NCBI GenBank assembly: GCA_029289235.1
Contig: JARFTZ010000055.1
Coordinates: forward strand, 1-64,000
Reading direction: 5' to 3'
Length of the DNA: 64,000 nt
From: Gammaproteobacteria bacterium
GTDB taxonomy: Bacteria; Pseudomonadota; Gammaproteobacteria; Burkholderiales; Rhodocyclaceae
Part shown: positions 8,860 to 16,167 of the stretch, piece by piece
Layout of the letters: each line of letters starts with the position of its first letter
Numbering within the stretch: position 1 is the first letter of the stretch
The notes under the pieces: generated by a model
What the model saw: only the letters and a program-made list of their open reading frames with translations
The model's database searches: none
Told to the model about the DNA's origin: nothing
Program-made: the position numbers and the translations under genes

Positions 8860-10763
8860 GCCGATGCGGGCCGGCGCTGCATCAGGGCGGCGACCTGCTC
8901 CGGCGTCATCGCCCCGAGATCCTTCCCGCTCACGTCGCGCACCGACACCGTACCCTCGCTGCGCTCACGTTCACCGGCGACGAGCAGGTACGGTACGCGT
9001 TGCAGCGTGTGTTCGCGCACCTTGTAGCCGACCTTCTCGTTGCGCAGGTCGGCGACCGCCCGCACGCCGGCGCGCTTCAAAGCGTCTACGGTGGCGCGCA
9101 CGTAGTCGGCCTGCGCGTCGGTGACGCCGAAGACGACGGCCTGCACCGGCGCCAGCCACGCCGGGAAGGTACCGGCGTAGTGTTCGATCAGGATGCCGGT
9201 GAAGCGTTCGAGCGAGCCGAAGAGCGCGCGATGCAGCATCACCGGGCGCACGCGCTGGCCGGATTCGTCGATGTAGGCGATGTCGAAGCGCTCGGGCAGG
9301 TTCAGGTCGACCTGCAGCGTGCCGCACTGCCAGTCACGGCCAATCGCGTCGCGCAGGACGAATTCGAGCTTCGGCCCGTAGAAGGCGCCCTCGCCGGGAT
9401 TGGTGGTGTAGGCCAGCCCCATCGCGTCGAGCGACGAGGACAAGGCGTGCTCGAGCAGATCCCAGGTTTCGTCGCTGCCGATGCGGTTGGCCGGGCGCGT
9501 CGACAGCTTGATCGACACATCGTTGAAGCCGAAATCGCGGTAGATGTCGAGGATCAGCCGAACGACCGTCTCGCACTCGGACTGCATCTGCGCGGTGGTG
9601 CAGAAGATGTGCGCGTCGTCCTGCGTGAAGTGGCGCACGCGCAACAGGCCGTGCAGCGCGCCCGACGGCTCGTAGCGGTGCACCTTGCCGAACTCGGCCA
9701 TGCGGATCGGCAGGTCGCGGTAGCTCTTCAGCCCGTTGGCGAAGATGGCGACGCCGCCCGGGCAGTTCATCGGCTTCAAGGCGAAGGTGCGGCCGTCCTC
9801 GGTCTCGGTGGTGAACATGTGGTCGCGGTAGTTGGCCCAGTGGCCGGAAAGCTCCCACAGCGAGCGGTCCATCACGTCCGGCGTATTCACTTCCTCGTAG
9901 CCGGCGTCGAACTGGCGCTGGCGCATGTAGGCGATGAGTTGCTGGAACAGCGTCCAGCCCTTGCTGTGCCAGAACACCGAACCGGGCGCGCATTCGTCGA
10001 AGTGAAAGAGGTCGAGCTGCGTGCCGAGCTTGCGGTGGTCGCGCTTCGCCGCCTCCTCCAGCCGGGTGAGGTAGGCCTTCAGGCTCTTCTCGTCCGTCCA
10101 GCAGGTGCCGTAGATGCGCTGCAGCATCGCGTTCTTCGAGTCGCCGCGCCAGTAGGCACCGGCCACCTTCATCAGCTTGAAGGCCTTGAGCTTGCCGGTC
10201 GACGGCACGTGCGGGCCGCGGCAAAGATCGACGAAATCGCCCTGGCGGTATAGCGAGACGACGGCGGCGGCCGGCAGGGCGCGGATGATTTCGCACTTGT
10301 AGTTCTCGCCCAGCGATTCGAACAGTCGGACCGCCTCTTCGCGCGGCACTTCGCTGCGTTCCAGCGGAATGTCGGCGCGCGCCAGTTCGCGCATCCGCTC
10401 CTCGATCTGCGCCAGATCCTCCGGCGTGAACGGGCGCGAATAGGCGAAGTCGTAGTAGAAGCCATCCTCGATCGTCGGCCCGATGGTGACCTGCGCCTCC
10501 GGATAGAGCTGCTTGACGGCCATCGCCATCAGGTGCGCGCAGGAGTGACGTAGCAGGTCGAGTCCTTCCGGGTCGCGCTCGGTAATCAACGCGACGCGTG
10601 CGTCGGAATCAATCACTGTGGACAGGTCGCTCAGGCGGTCATCAATACGCGCCGCCAGCGCGTTGCGCGCCAGGCCGGCGCTGATGTCCCGGGCAATGGA
10701 AAAGGCACTCAGCGGCACCGGAAAACTGCGTTGAGCCCCGTCGGGCAGTGTGATTATTGGCAT
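8856..10763 (-). CDS. thrS: threonyl-tRNA synthetase
   Basis: A 635-residue class II aminoacyl-tRNA synthetase that charges tRNA(Thr). Domains in order: N-terminal TGS ([19 protein letters not shown]), an editing domain with [12 protein letters not shown] and GFYYDF, the catalytic core with [27 protein letters not shown] (motif 2) and [11 protein letters not shown] (motif 3), and an anticodon-binding domain near [11 protein letters not shown]. The length is normal. In many proteobacteria infC-rpmI-rplT follow thrS; here a DUF134 gene overlaps its stop codon instead, which is unusual. Confidence 0.97.
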   Translation of the reverse strand: MPIITLPDGAQRSFPVPLSAFSIARDISAGLARNALAARIDDRLSDLSTVIDSDARVALITERDPEGLDLLRHSCAHLMAMAVKQLYPEAQVTIGPTIEDGFYYDFAYSRPFTPEDLAQIEERMRELARADIPLERSEVPREEAVRLFESLGENYKCEIIRALPAAAVVSLYRQGDFVDLCRGPHVPSTGKLKAFKLMKVAGAYWRGDSKNAMLQRIYGTCWTDEKSLKAYLTRLEEAAKRDHRKLGTQLDLFHFDECAPGSVFWHSKGWTLFQQLIAYMRQRQFDAGYEEVNTPDVMDRSLWELSGHWANYRDHMFTTETEDGRTFALKPMNCPGGVAIFANGLKSYRDLPIRMAEFGKVHRYEPSGALHGLLRVRHFTQDDAHIFCTTAQMQSECETVVRLILDIYRDFGFNDVSIKLSTRPANRIGSDETWDLLEHALSSSLDAMGLAYTTNPGEGAFYGPKLEFVLRDAIGRDWQCGTLQVDLNLPERFDIAYIDESGQRVRPVMLHRALFGSLERFTGILIEHYAGTFPAWLAPVQAVVFGVTDAQADYVRATVDALKRAGVRAVADLRNEKVGYKVREHTLQRVPYLLVAGERERSEGTVSVRDVSGKDLGAMTPEQVAALMQRRPASA

Positions 10764-10798
10764 CTCATCCTCGTCTTGCGATCATCCGAAAAACGAAT

Positions 10799-10826
10799 GT
10801 TATGGCATATGCCAGTAAATTGCCAA
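10799..10826 (-). promoter_or_regulatory. candidate sigma-70 promoter of thrS overlapping the palindrome
   Basis: Reading the minus strand, TTGGCA (10826-10821) and CATAAC (10804-10799) are 16 bases apart, a fair match to -35/-10 boxes, about 36 bases before the thrS ATG. Operator site 2 fills the spacer and touches the -10. Binding there would be expected to repress thrS and DUF134. The -10 is weak, so this is tentative. Confidence 0.4.
10803..10814. promoter_or_regulatory. palindromic operator, site 2 (perfect TGGCATATGCCA)
   Basis: This is the only copy with a perfect 12-bp palindromic core; GTAAATT follows on the right. It lies between thrS (minus) and the ORP-like operon (plus), close to the likely thrS promoter and 110 bp before the ORP-like start. 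Confidence 0.7.
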
Positions 10827-10870
10827 AACAAAACAGCAAAAAGATTCTGGCATTTGCTTGAAATTATTGT

Positions 10871-10889
10871 TGGCGTATGCCAGTATTTA
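10871..10889. promoter_or_regulatory. palindromic operator, site 3 (TGGCGTATGCCA)
   Basis: The core differs from the perfect palindrome at one base. Its right arm TGCCAGTATTTA is the exact reverse complement of the left arm of site 1 (TAAATACTGGCA). It is about 42 bp before the ORP-like start and 57 bp from site 2. A degenerate copy, TGGCATTTGCTT, lies between them at 10848-10859. No convincing sigma-70 or sigma-54 promoter for the operon could be named here. Confidence 0.65.
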
Positions 10890-10923
10890 GCGAAAGCAAC
10901 GCACTCACAGGAGCGATATCGCG

Positions 10924-11286
10924 ATGAAACTCGTCTTCACCACCACCGGCGACAACCTCGACGCGCTGCTCGACCCCAGCTTCGGGCGGGCGCGCAATTT
11001 CCTGCTTTTCGACCTGGAGAGCGGGACCAGCCAGGTCATCAGCAACCAGCAGAACCTCAACGCCGCGCAGGGGGCCGGCATCCAGGCCGCCCAAACGATC
11101 GTCAAGGCCGGCGCCGGTGCGCTCGTCACCGGGCATTGCGGCCCGAAGGCGTTCCGCGTCCTCGCCGCCGCCGGGGTCAAGGTGTACAACACCGATGCGC
11201 CGACCGTCGCCGAAGCGCTCGCCCGCTACCGCGCCGGGCAGTTGACCGAAGCGGCCGCAGCCAATGTCGAGAGCCATTGGGCATGA
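10924..11286 (+). CDS. orange-protein/NifX-like metal-cluster-binding protein
   Basis: A 120-residue member of the dinitrogenase iron-molybdenum cofactor family (NifX/NifB C-terminal/ORP group). Typical features are an N-terminal strand MKLVFTTTGDNLDALLDPSFGRA, GAGIQAAQTIVKAGA, TGHCGPKAFRVLAAAGVKVY and a C-terminal ARYRAGQL. ORP of Desulfovibrio binds a Mo-Cu-sulfide cluster; NifX carries FeMo-co precursors. No nif structural genes are in the window. It starts a run of overlapping genes; its stop overlaps the TrmO-like ATG (ATGA). CAGGAG precedes the ATG. The cluster actually bound is unknown. Confidence 0.85.
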   Translation: MKLVFTTTGDNLDALLDPSFGRARNFLLFDLESGTSQVISNQQNLNAAQGAGIQAAQTIVKAGAGALVTGHCGPKAFRVLAAAGVKVYNTDAPTVAEALARYRAGQLTEAAAANVESHWA

Positions 11287-11786
11287 ACAACGACAGCATC
11301 GTTTTCCGGCCGATCGGCGTGATCCGCAGCGAGCACATCGCGCCGCAGGAGACACCGATCCAGCCGGTTTACGCGAGGGAGTGCCACGGGCGCGTCGAAC
11401 TGCTGCCGGAATTCGCCGACGGCCTGCACGACATCGACGGTTTCTCGCACCTCTATCTGATCTACCACTTCGATCGCGCCGAGGCGCCGAAACTGCGGGT
11501 CAAGCCCTTCCTGCAGGACACGGAACGCGGCGTATTTTCGACGCGCGCGCCCTGCCGTCCCAACGCCATCGGCCTGAGCGTCGTCGAACTGCTGCGCCGT
11601 GAAGGCAACGTGCTGCACTTCGCCGGTGCCGACATCCTCGACGGCACGCCGCTGCTCGACATCAAGCCGTTCACCACGAAATTCGACGGCATCACGCCGA
11701 GCCGCAACGGCTGGCAGGACGAGGTCGATGAGACGACGGCCCGGCACCGGGGGAAGCGAGGATTTCGGGGAGGGAGGTCGGAATGA
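11283..11786 (+). CDS. TrmO-like tRNA (N6-threonylcarbamoyladenosine) methyltransferase
   Basis: A 167-residue protein of the TrmO/TsaA (UPF0066) family. TrmO uses SAM to methylate N6 of t6A37 in tRNA. Family motifs are PIGVIRSEH, GFSHLYLIYHFDR, GVFSTRAPCRPNAIGLSVVEL and ADILDGTPLLDIKP. E. coli TrmO is longer (about 235 residues); this is the short form, with a basic tail RHRGKRGFRGGRSE. It overlaps both neighbours by four bases, so it is cotranslated inside the ORP-like operon. In this context it may modify something other than tRNA; that is speculation. Confidence 0.85.
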   Translation: MNNDSIVFRPIGVIRSEHIAPQETPIQPVYARECHGRVELLPEFADGLHDIDGFSHLYLIYHFDRAEAPKLRVKPFLQDTERGVFSTRAPCRPNAIGLSVVELLRREGNVLHFAGADILDGTPLLDIKPFTTKFDGITPSRNGWQDEVDETTARHRGKRGFRGGRSE

Positions 11787-12646
11787 TCGTTACCATCGCT
11801 TCCGGCAAGGGCGGCACGGGCAAGACCAGTCTGGCCGTCAATCTGGCGCGCACGCTGGAAAGAACGCGCGACACGCCGGTGCAACTGCTCGACTGCGACG
11901 TCGAGGAACCGAATGCCCACCTGTTCCTGACCGGCACGCCACTCGGCGAGGAGACGATCAACATCGCCGTTCCCGACTTCAACCCCGACAAGTGCGACGC
12001 CTGCGACAAGTGCGTCGACTTCTGCCAGTTCAACGCGCTGGCCTCGGTCGGCAAGACGCCGCTGCTCTTCCCCGAGCTGTGCCACGGCTGCGGCGGCTGC
12101 ATGCTGGTCTGCCCGCAGGACGCGATCCGCGAGAAGGACTACCGGATCGGCGTGGTCAAGACCGCCCGCGCCGGGAGCATCACCCTCAAGAGCGGCTGCC
12201 TCGATATCGGCGTCTCGCTGGCTTCCACGCTGGTGCATGCCCTGAAGGAACGCCTTGAAGACGGCATCACGACAATACTCGACGCGCCGCCCGGCACCGC
12301 CTGCCAGGCCGTCGCCACGCTGCGCGGCTCGGATTTCGTCGTTCTGGTGACCGAACCCACGCCGTTCGGCCTGCATGACCTGACGCTGGCAGTCGATACC
12401 GTGCGCGCGCTCGACCTGCGTTTCGGCGTCGTCATCAACCGCGTCGGCGTCGGCGACGACCGCGTGCAACGCTACTGCGCCGCCGAGGACATCCCGATCC
12501 TGCTCGAAATCCCCGACGACCGCCGCGTCGCAGAAGCCTACTCGCGCGGCGAACTGATCGTCGATGCGTTGCCGGACTACCTCGCCCACTTCGCGCAGTT
12601 GTGGCACAACATAGCGCACCACGCCGCACTGGAGGTCGCCGCATGA
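11783..12646 (+). CDS. MinD/ParA-type ATPase with inserted 2[4Fe-4S] ferredoxin domain (first of pair)
   Basis: A 287-residue protein with a deviant Walker A SGKGGTGKTSLAVNLA (residues 7-22) and LLDCDVEEPN. A ferredoxin insert follows with two CX2CX2CX3C motifs: Cys71, 74, 77, 81 and Cys100, 103, 106, 110. The later ATPase part includes LDAPPGTACQAVATL and VTEPTPFGLHDL. Relatives in Desulfovibrio (DVU2103/2104 type) belong to the ORP complex and are also described as Mrp/NBP35-related cluster handlers. It overlaps both neighbours by ATGA. It probably acts as a pair with the next gene, moving or assembling a metal cluster. Confidence 0.92.
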   Translation: MIVTIASGKGGTGKTSLAVNLARTLERTRDTPVQLLDCDVEEPNAHLFLTGTPLGEETINIAVPDFNPDKCDACDKCVDFCQFNALASVGKTPLLFPELCHGCGGCMLVCPQDAIREKDYRIGVVKTARAGSITLKSGCLDIGVSLASTLVHALKERLEDGITTILDAPPGTACQAVATLRGSDFVVLVTEPTPFGLHDLTLAVDTVRALDLRFGVVINRVGVGDDRVQRYCAAEDIPILLEIPDDRRVAEAYSRGELIVDALPDYLAHFAQLWHNIAHHAALEVAA

Positions 12647-13518
12647 AAGAACTCGTCATCCTCAGCGGCAAGGGCGGCACCGGCAAGACCAGCATCACGG
12701 CCTCGTTCGCCCGGCTCGCCGAGCGCCCGGTGATCGCCGACTGCGACGTCGACGCCGCCGACCTGCACCTTGTCATCCCCCCCACCATCCGCGAACGGCA
12801 TATATTCATGAGCGGACACCAGGCGGTGGTCATGGAGGAAGTCTGCTGCAACTGCGGCGTCTGCCTCCCCGAGTGCCGCTTCGGCGCGATCATGGAACCC
12901 GCCCCGGAGGCCGGCCACGACACCTTCTGGATCGACCCGACGGCCTGCGAAGGCTGCGGCGTCTGCCTCGAAACCTGCCCGATGGACGTCATCGAGTTCC
13001 CCGAACGCCGCTGCGGCGAATGGATGATCTCCGACACCGCCTGCGGCCCGATGGTGCACGCCCGCCTCGGCGTCGCCGCCGAAAACTCCGGCAAGCTCGT
13101 CACCACGGTGCGCCAGCAGGCGCGGCGCATCGCGGAGGAAGCAGCACACCCGCTGATCCTCGTCGACGGCCCGCCCGGCATCGGCTGCCCGGTCATTGCC
13201 TCGATCACCGGCGCGACCGACGTGCTGCTGGTCACCGAGCCGACCCTGTCCGGCGCGCACGACCTCGAACGCGTGCTGGCGCTGACCCGCCATTTCGGCA
13301 TCCCGGCAGCGGTCTGCGTCAACAAGTGGGACATCAACCCGGAGATAACTGAGCACATCGAGGCCCTGGCGCACAAGTCCGGCGCCCGCGTTGTCGGCCG
13401 GGTCCGCTACGACCCGTCGGTTACCCGCGCCCAGATTCAGGAAAGGGCTGTCGTCGATACCGACTGCCCGTCGGCCGATGACATCCGTGCCATCTGGAAA
13501 GAACTTGCCCTGCAATGA
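12643..13518 (+). CDS. MinD/ParA-type ATPase with inserted 2[4Fe-4S] ferredoxin domain (second of pair)
   Basis: A 291-residue paralogue of the preceding gene. It has Walker A SGKGGTGKTSITASFA (residues 8-23), ADCDVDAADLHL, and ferredoxin cysteines Cys68, 71, 74, 78 and Cys102, 105, 108, 112, with an extra Cys69. The ATPase part resumes as LVDGPPGIGCPVIASITGA and VTEPTLSGAHDLERV. The start at 12643 overlaps the previous stop (ATGA); an upstream in-frame GTG inside the previous gene was rejected. Two such ATPases in tandem are the hallmark of ORP-type operons. Confidence 0.92.
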   Translation: MKELVILSGKGGTGKTSITASFARLAERPVIADCDVDAADLHLVIPPTIRERHIFMSGHQAVVMEEVCCNCGVCLPECRFGAIMEPAPEAGHDTFWIDPTACEGCGVCLETCPMDVIEFPERRCGEWMISDTACGPMVHARLGVAAENSGKLVTTVRQQARRIAEEAAHPLILVDGPPGIGCPVIASITGATDVLLVTEPTLSGAHDLERVLALTRHFGIPAAVCVNKWDINPEITEHIEALAHKSGARVVGRVRYDPSVTRAQIQERAVVDTDCPSADDIRAIWKELALQ

Positions 13519-13549
13519 ACCACCACGTTTTTGCTCAAGGAGCCTGACC

Positions 13550-13888
13550 ATGCGTTTCGCCATTCCCCTCGCCGAAGGCAAACTCGCCGTTCATTTCGGC
13601 CACTGCGCCAGCTTCGCCCTGCTCGACGTCGATCCCTCGACCAATGCTCTGAGCAGCCGTCAGGACGTCGACGCCCCACCGCACCAGCCCGGCCTGCTGC
13701 CCCCCTGGCTCGCCGAGCGCGGCGTCAGCCGGATCATCGCCGGCGGCATGGGCCAGCGCGCCCAGCAGTTGTTCATTGAGCAGGGCATCGAGGTGATCGT
13801 CGGCGCGCCGGTCGATACTCCGGAGCGTCTTGTCGCTGCCTGTCTTGACGGTTCGCTGCAGGTCGGCAGCAACGCCTGCGACCACTGA
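13550..13888 (+). CDS. NifX/NifB-type dinitrogenase cofactor family protein (second copy)
   Basis: A 112-residue protein opening MRFAIPLAEGKLAVHFGHCA, with ISRIIAGGMGQRAQQLF-like text (VSRIIAGGMGQRAQQLFIEQ) and GIEVIVGAPVDTPERLV, ending with a Cys-containing tail SNACDH. It is more distant from the first NifX-like gene than expected for a recent duplicate. AAGGAG lies 7 bases before the ATG. It probably carries or scaffolds the cluster handled by the two ATPases just upstream. Confidence 0.85.
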   Translation: MRFAIPLAEGKLAVHFGHCASFALLDVDPSTNALSSRQDVDAPPHQPGLLPPWLAERGVSRIIAGGMGQRAQQLFIEQGIEVIVGAPVDTPERLVAACLDGSLQVGSNACDH

Positions 13889-13924
13889 GCAGGGCGCCCA
13901 CGCCACCCACACCGAGGCGATCCG

Positions 13925-14774
13925 ATGAAAACCGCGCTGGATTGCATCCCCTGTTTCGCCCGGCAGGCTGCCGAAGCCGTCACGCAGACGGTTTCGGAGC
14001 CGGACCGCCGGGAGAGAATCCTGCGGACGCTCCTGCGCGCAATCAGCGAAGCGGACTGGAACGGTTCGCCACCGGTGATGGGGCAACGCATCCATCGCCT
14101 GATCCGGCAGGAACTCGGCTGCGACGACCCGTACAGGGAAATCAAGCAGCGGATGAACCGGATGGCCCTCCAGCTGCTGCCCCAACTGCGGGAATCGATG
14201 GCGCGTCAGCAGGACCGGCGGGTAGCCGCAGTGCGGGTGGCAATTGCCGGCAACCTGCTCGACGCCGGCGCAAAAACGCAGATGGAGATGGACGCGTTGC
14301 CGCGCTACATGGAGACGATCTGGACCCGGCCGCTGCACGGCGATGTATCCGCGCTTTTTGACGCCGCCGACCGAACGCGCCACCCGGATTCTCTACCTGG
14401 CCGACAACGCTGGCGAAATCATCTTCGACCGGGTGCTGATCGAGGCACTGCCGCGCGGCAAGGTCACCGTCTTCGTCCGTGGCGCGCCGGTGCTGAACGA
14501 CGCGACGCTGGACGACGCGATTACCGCCGGCCTGCCCGAACTGGCACCGGTCTTCCCGAATGGTTCGGACGCGCCCGGCACCCTGCTCGACGACTGTTCC
14601 GACCAGTTGCGCAACGCCTTCGCCCAGGCCGACCTGATCATCGCCAAGGGACAAGGCAACTACGAGACGCTTTCTGAATCGTCGCGGCCGATCTTTTTCC
14701 TGTTTATCGTCAAATGCCCGGTGATCGCCGCACGCGTCGGCGCGCCGGTCGGGACGCTGGTCGCCGGGCGCTGA
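13925..14774 (+). pseudogene. DUF89 (ARMT1-like) protein, interrupted by a one-base frameshift
   Basis: Two frames together make one DUF89 protein of about 283 residues. The first part opens MKTALDCIPCFARQAAEAV with the family CxxC and runs to DVSALFDAAD (up to 14371). The second part continues ERATRILYLADNAGEIIFD and includes KGQGNYETLSE and FIVKCPVIA. Dropping one C at 14371-14372 joins them exactly. DUF89 proteins are metal-dependent damage-control phosphatases or carboxyl methyltransferases. The motifs on both sides look intact, so this is either a very recent mutation or a sequencing error. It lies inside the ORP-like operon, 6 bases before the radical SAM gene. Confidence 0.8.
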
Positions 14775-14780
14775 CACGCC

Positions 14781-15731
14781 ATGGAAATCGCTTTCGGGCC
14801 CGTCCCCTCCCGCCGCCTCGGGCGCAGCCTGGGCATCAACAACATCCCGGCGAAGCATTGCAGCTACTCGTGCGTGTATTGCCAGGTCGGGCCGACTCCC
14901 GTCACGGAAATCGCACCGCGGGCATTCTATTCACCAGAGAACATCCTTCACGATGTCCGGGAGCGTATGGGCGCCGTTCGCGCCCTTGGCGAACCGGTCG
15001 ATTACCTCTCCTTCGTCCCCGACGGCGAGCCGACGCTGGACATCAGGCTCGGCGCGGCGATCGACGCCCTGCGTCCGCTCGGCTTGCCGATCGCCGTCAT
15101 CAGCAACGCCTCGCTGATCTGGCGTCCGGAGGTCCGCGACGTACTGCTGCGCACCGACTGGGTCAGCGTCAAGGCCGACAGCGTCGATGAATCGCTCTGG
15201 CGCCGCATCAACCGGCCGCACCCGGGCCTCGTCCTTGCCGACATTCTCGAAGGGATCCGGGTCTTCTCCCGAAGCTACCGCGGCATGCTGGTCAGCGAAA
15301 CGATGCTGGTCGCGGGCATCAACGACACGGAGGAGGCACTGGCAGCAACCGCCAGCTTCCTGCGCGACACTGGCATCAGCCGTTCGTACGTATCGGTCCC
15401 GCTCCGCCCACCGGCGGTCAAGGACATCCGTCTGCCCGACGAGCAGGCGATCGCCCGCGCCTGGGAGATCTTCAGCGCGGCCGGAGTCGCCACCGAACTG
15501 CTGACCGAGAGCGAAGGCGACGCCTTTGCCTTCAGCGGTGATCTGCGCAAGGACATCCTGGCCATCACCGCCGTGCATCCCCTGCGTGAATCGGCGTTGC
15601 GCGCCCTCGTCGAGAAATCGGGAGCGTCGATGACCGAGGTCGACGCGCTCATCGCTGCGGGCGAGTTAAAGGCCGTGGCGCACGCCGGCGAAATCTTCTA
15701 TGTCCGCCGGCTGGCGCCCGGCATCCCCTGA
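14781..15731 (+). CDS. radical SAM protein (COG0731-like)
   Basis: A 316-residue radical SAM enzyme. The cluster motif is AKHCSYSCVYCQVGPT, a CX3CX2C binding the [4Fe-4S] that cleaves SAM. It is preceded by AFGPVPSRRLGRSLGINNIP, and the protein has YLSFVPDGEPTLDI and ISNASLIWRPEVRD. A C-terminal region of about 60 residues looks like a winged helix (ALRALVEKSGASMTEVDALI). This subfamily is common in anaerobes and its substrate is not established. It sits among metal-cluster genes, so cluster or cofactor maturation is a reasonable guess. Confidence 0.88.
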   Translation: MEIAFGPVPSRRLGRSLGINNIPAKHCSYSCVYCQVGPTPVTEIAPRAFYSPENILHDVRERMGAVRALGEPVDYLSFVPDGEPTLDIRLGAAIDALRPLGLPIAVISNASLIWRPEVRDVLLRTDWVSVKADSVDESLWRRINRPHPGLVLADILEGIRVFSRSYRGMLVSETMLVAGINDTEEALAATASFLRDTGISRSYVSVPLRPPAVKDIRLPDEQAIARAWEIFSAAGVATELLTESEGDAFAFSGDLRKDILAITAVHPLRESALRALVEKSGASMTEVDALIAAGELKAVAHAGEIFYVRRLAPGIP

Positions 15732-15745
15732 CCGACTTTTTTAGC

Positions 15746-15760
15746 GACACAGCCCGTGTC
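15746..15760. promoter_or_regulatory. short inverted repeat before ridA
   Basis: GACAC and GTGTC flank AGCCC. It follows a run of six T in the 49-base gap between the radical SAM and RidA genes, and could be a weak hairpin or an operator. No promoter is evident. Confidence 0.25.
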
Positions 15761-15780
15761 ACTCACCTTACGGAGGCACC

Positions 15781-16167
15781 ATGGAACGCAAAGTCATCCA
15801 CACATCCCACGCTCCGCAGGCCGTCGGCACCTACTCCCAGGCCGTCGCGGTCGACCGGATGGTCTTCATCTCCGGACAACTGGGCATCGACCCGGCCAGC
15901 GGCAACCTGGCCAACGGCTTCGACGCACAGGCGCATCAGGTCTTCCGCAATTTGCGCGCCGTCTGCGAGGAGGCTGGCGGCGAACTGCAGGAGATCGTCC
16001 GGCTCGGTGTTTTCCTGACCGACATGGGCGACTTCTTCCGTTTCAACCAGATCATGAGCGAGTACTTCAGCGAACCGTACCCGGCCCGCGCCGCCGTCCA
16101 GGTCGTCGCGCTGCCCAAGGGCGGGCTGGTGGAAGCGGAGGGAATCCTGATCCGCCACGATGCCTGA
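15781..16167 (+). CDS. RidA family (YjgF/YER057c/UK114) protein
   Basis: A 128-residue protein with the family signatures SHAPQAVGTYSQAV, MVFISGQLGIDP and the C-terminal YPARAAVQVVALPKGGLVEAEG. The Arg in PARAAV is the catalytic Arg used by RidA to hydrolyse enamine/imine intermediates. CGGAGG lies just before the ATG. Its last 8 bases overlap the regulator gene, so the two are cotranslated. RidA is normally a housekeeping damage-control protein; its place between metal-cluster genes and their presumed regulator is curious. Confidence 0.92.
   Translation: MERKVIHTSHAPQAVGTYSQAVAVDRMVFISGQLGIDPASGNLANGFDAQAHQVFRNLRAVCEEAGGELQEIVRLGVFLTDMGDFFRFNQIMSEYFSEPYPARAAVQVVALPKGGLVEAEGILIRHDA

Noticed and set aside
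10848-10862. Possible sigma-54 promoter TGGCATTTGCTTGAA before the ORP-like operon
   Set aside because: The -12 GC pair is missing and spacing is one base short; it is better explained as a degenerate copy of the palindrome.
10803-10882. Palindrome copies taken as sigma-54 -24 elements (TGGCA)
   Set aside because: In none of the five does GC follow at 10 bases from GG in the correct direction; the signal is symmetric and fits a dimer-binding operator.
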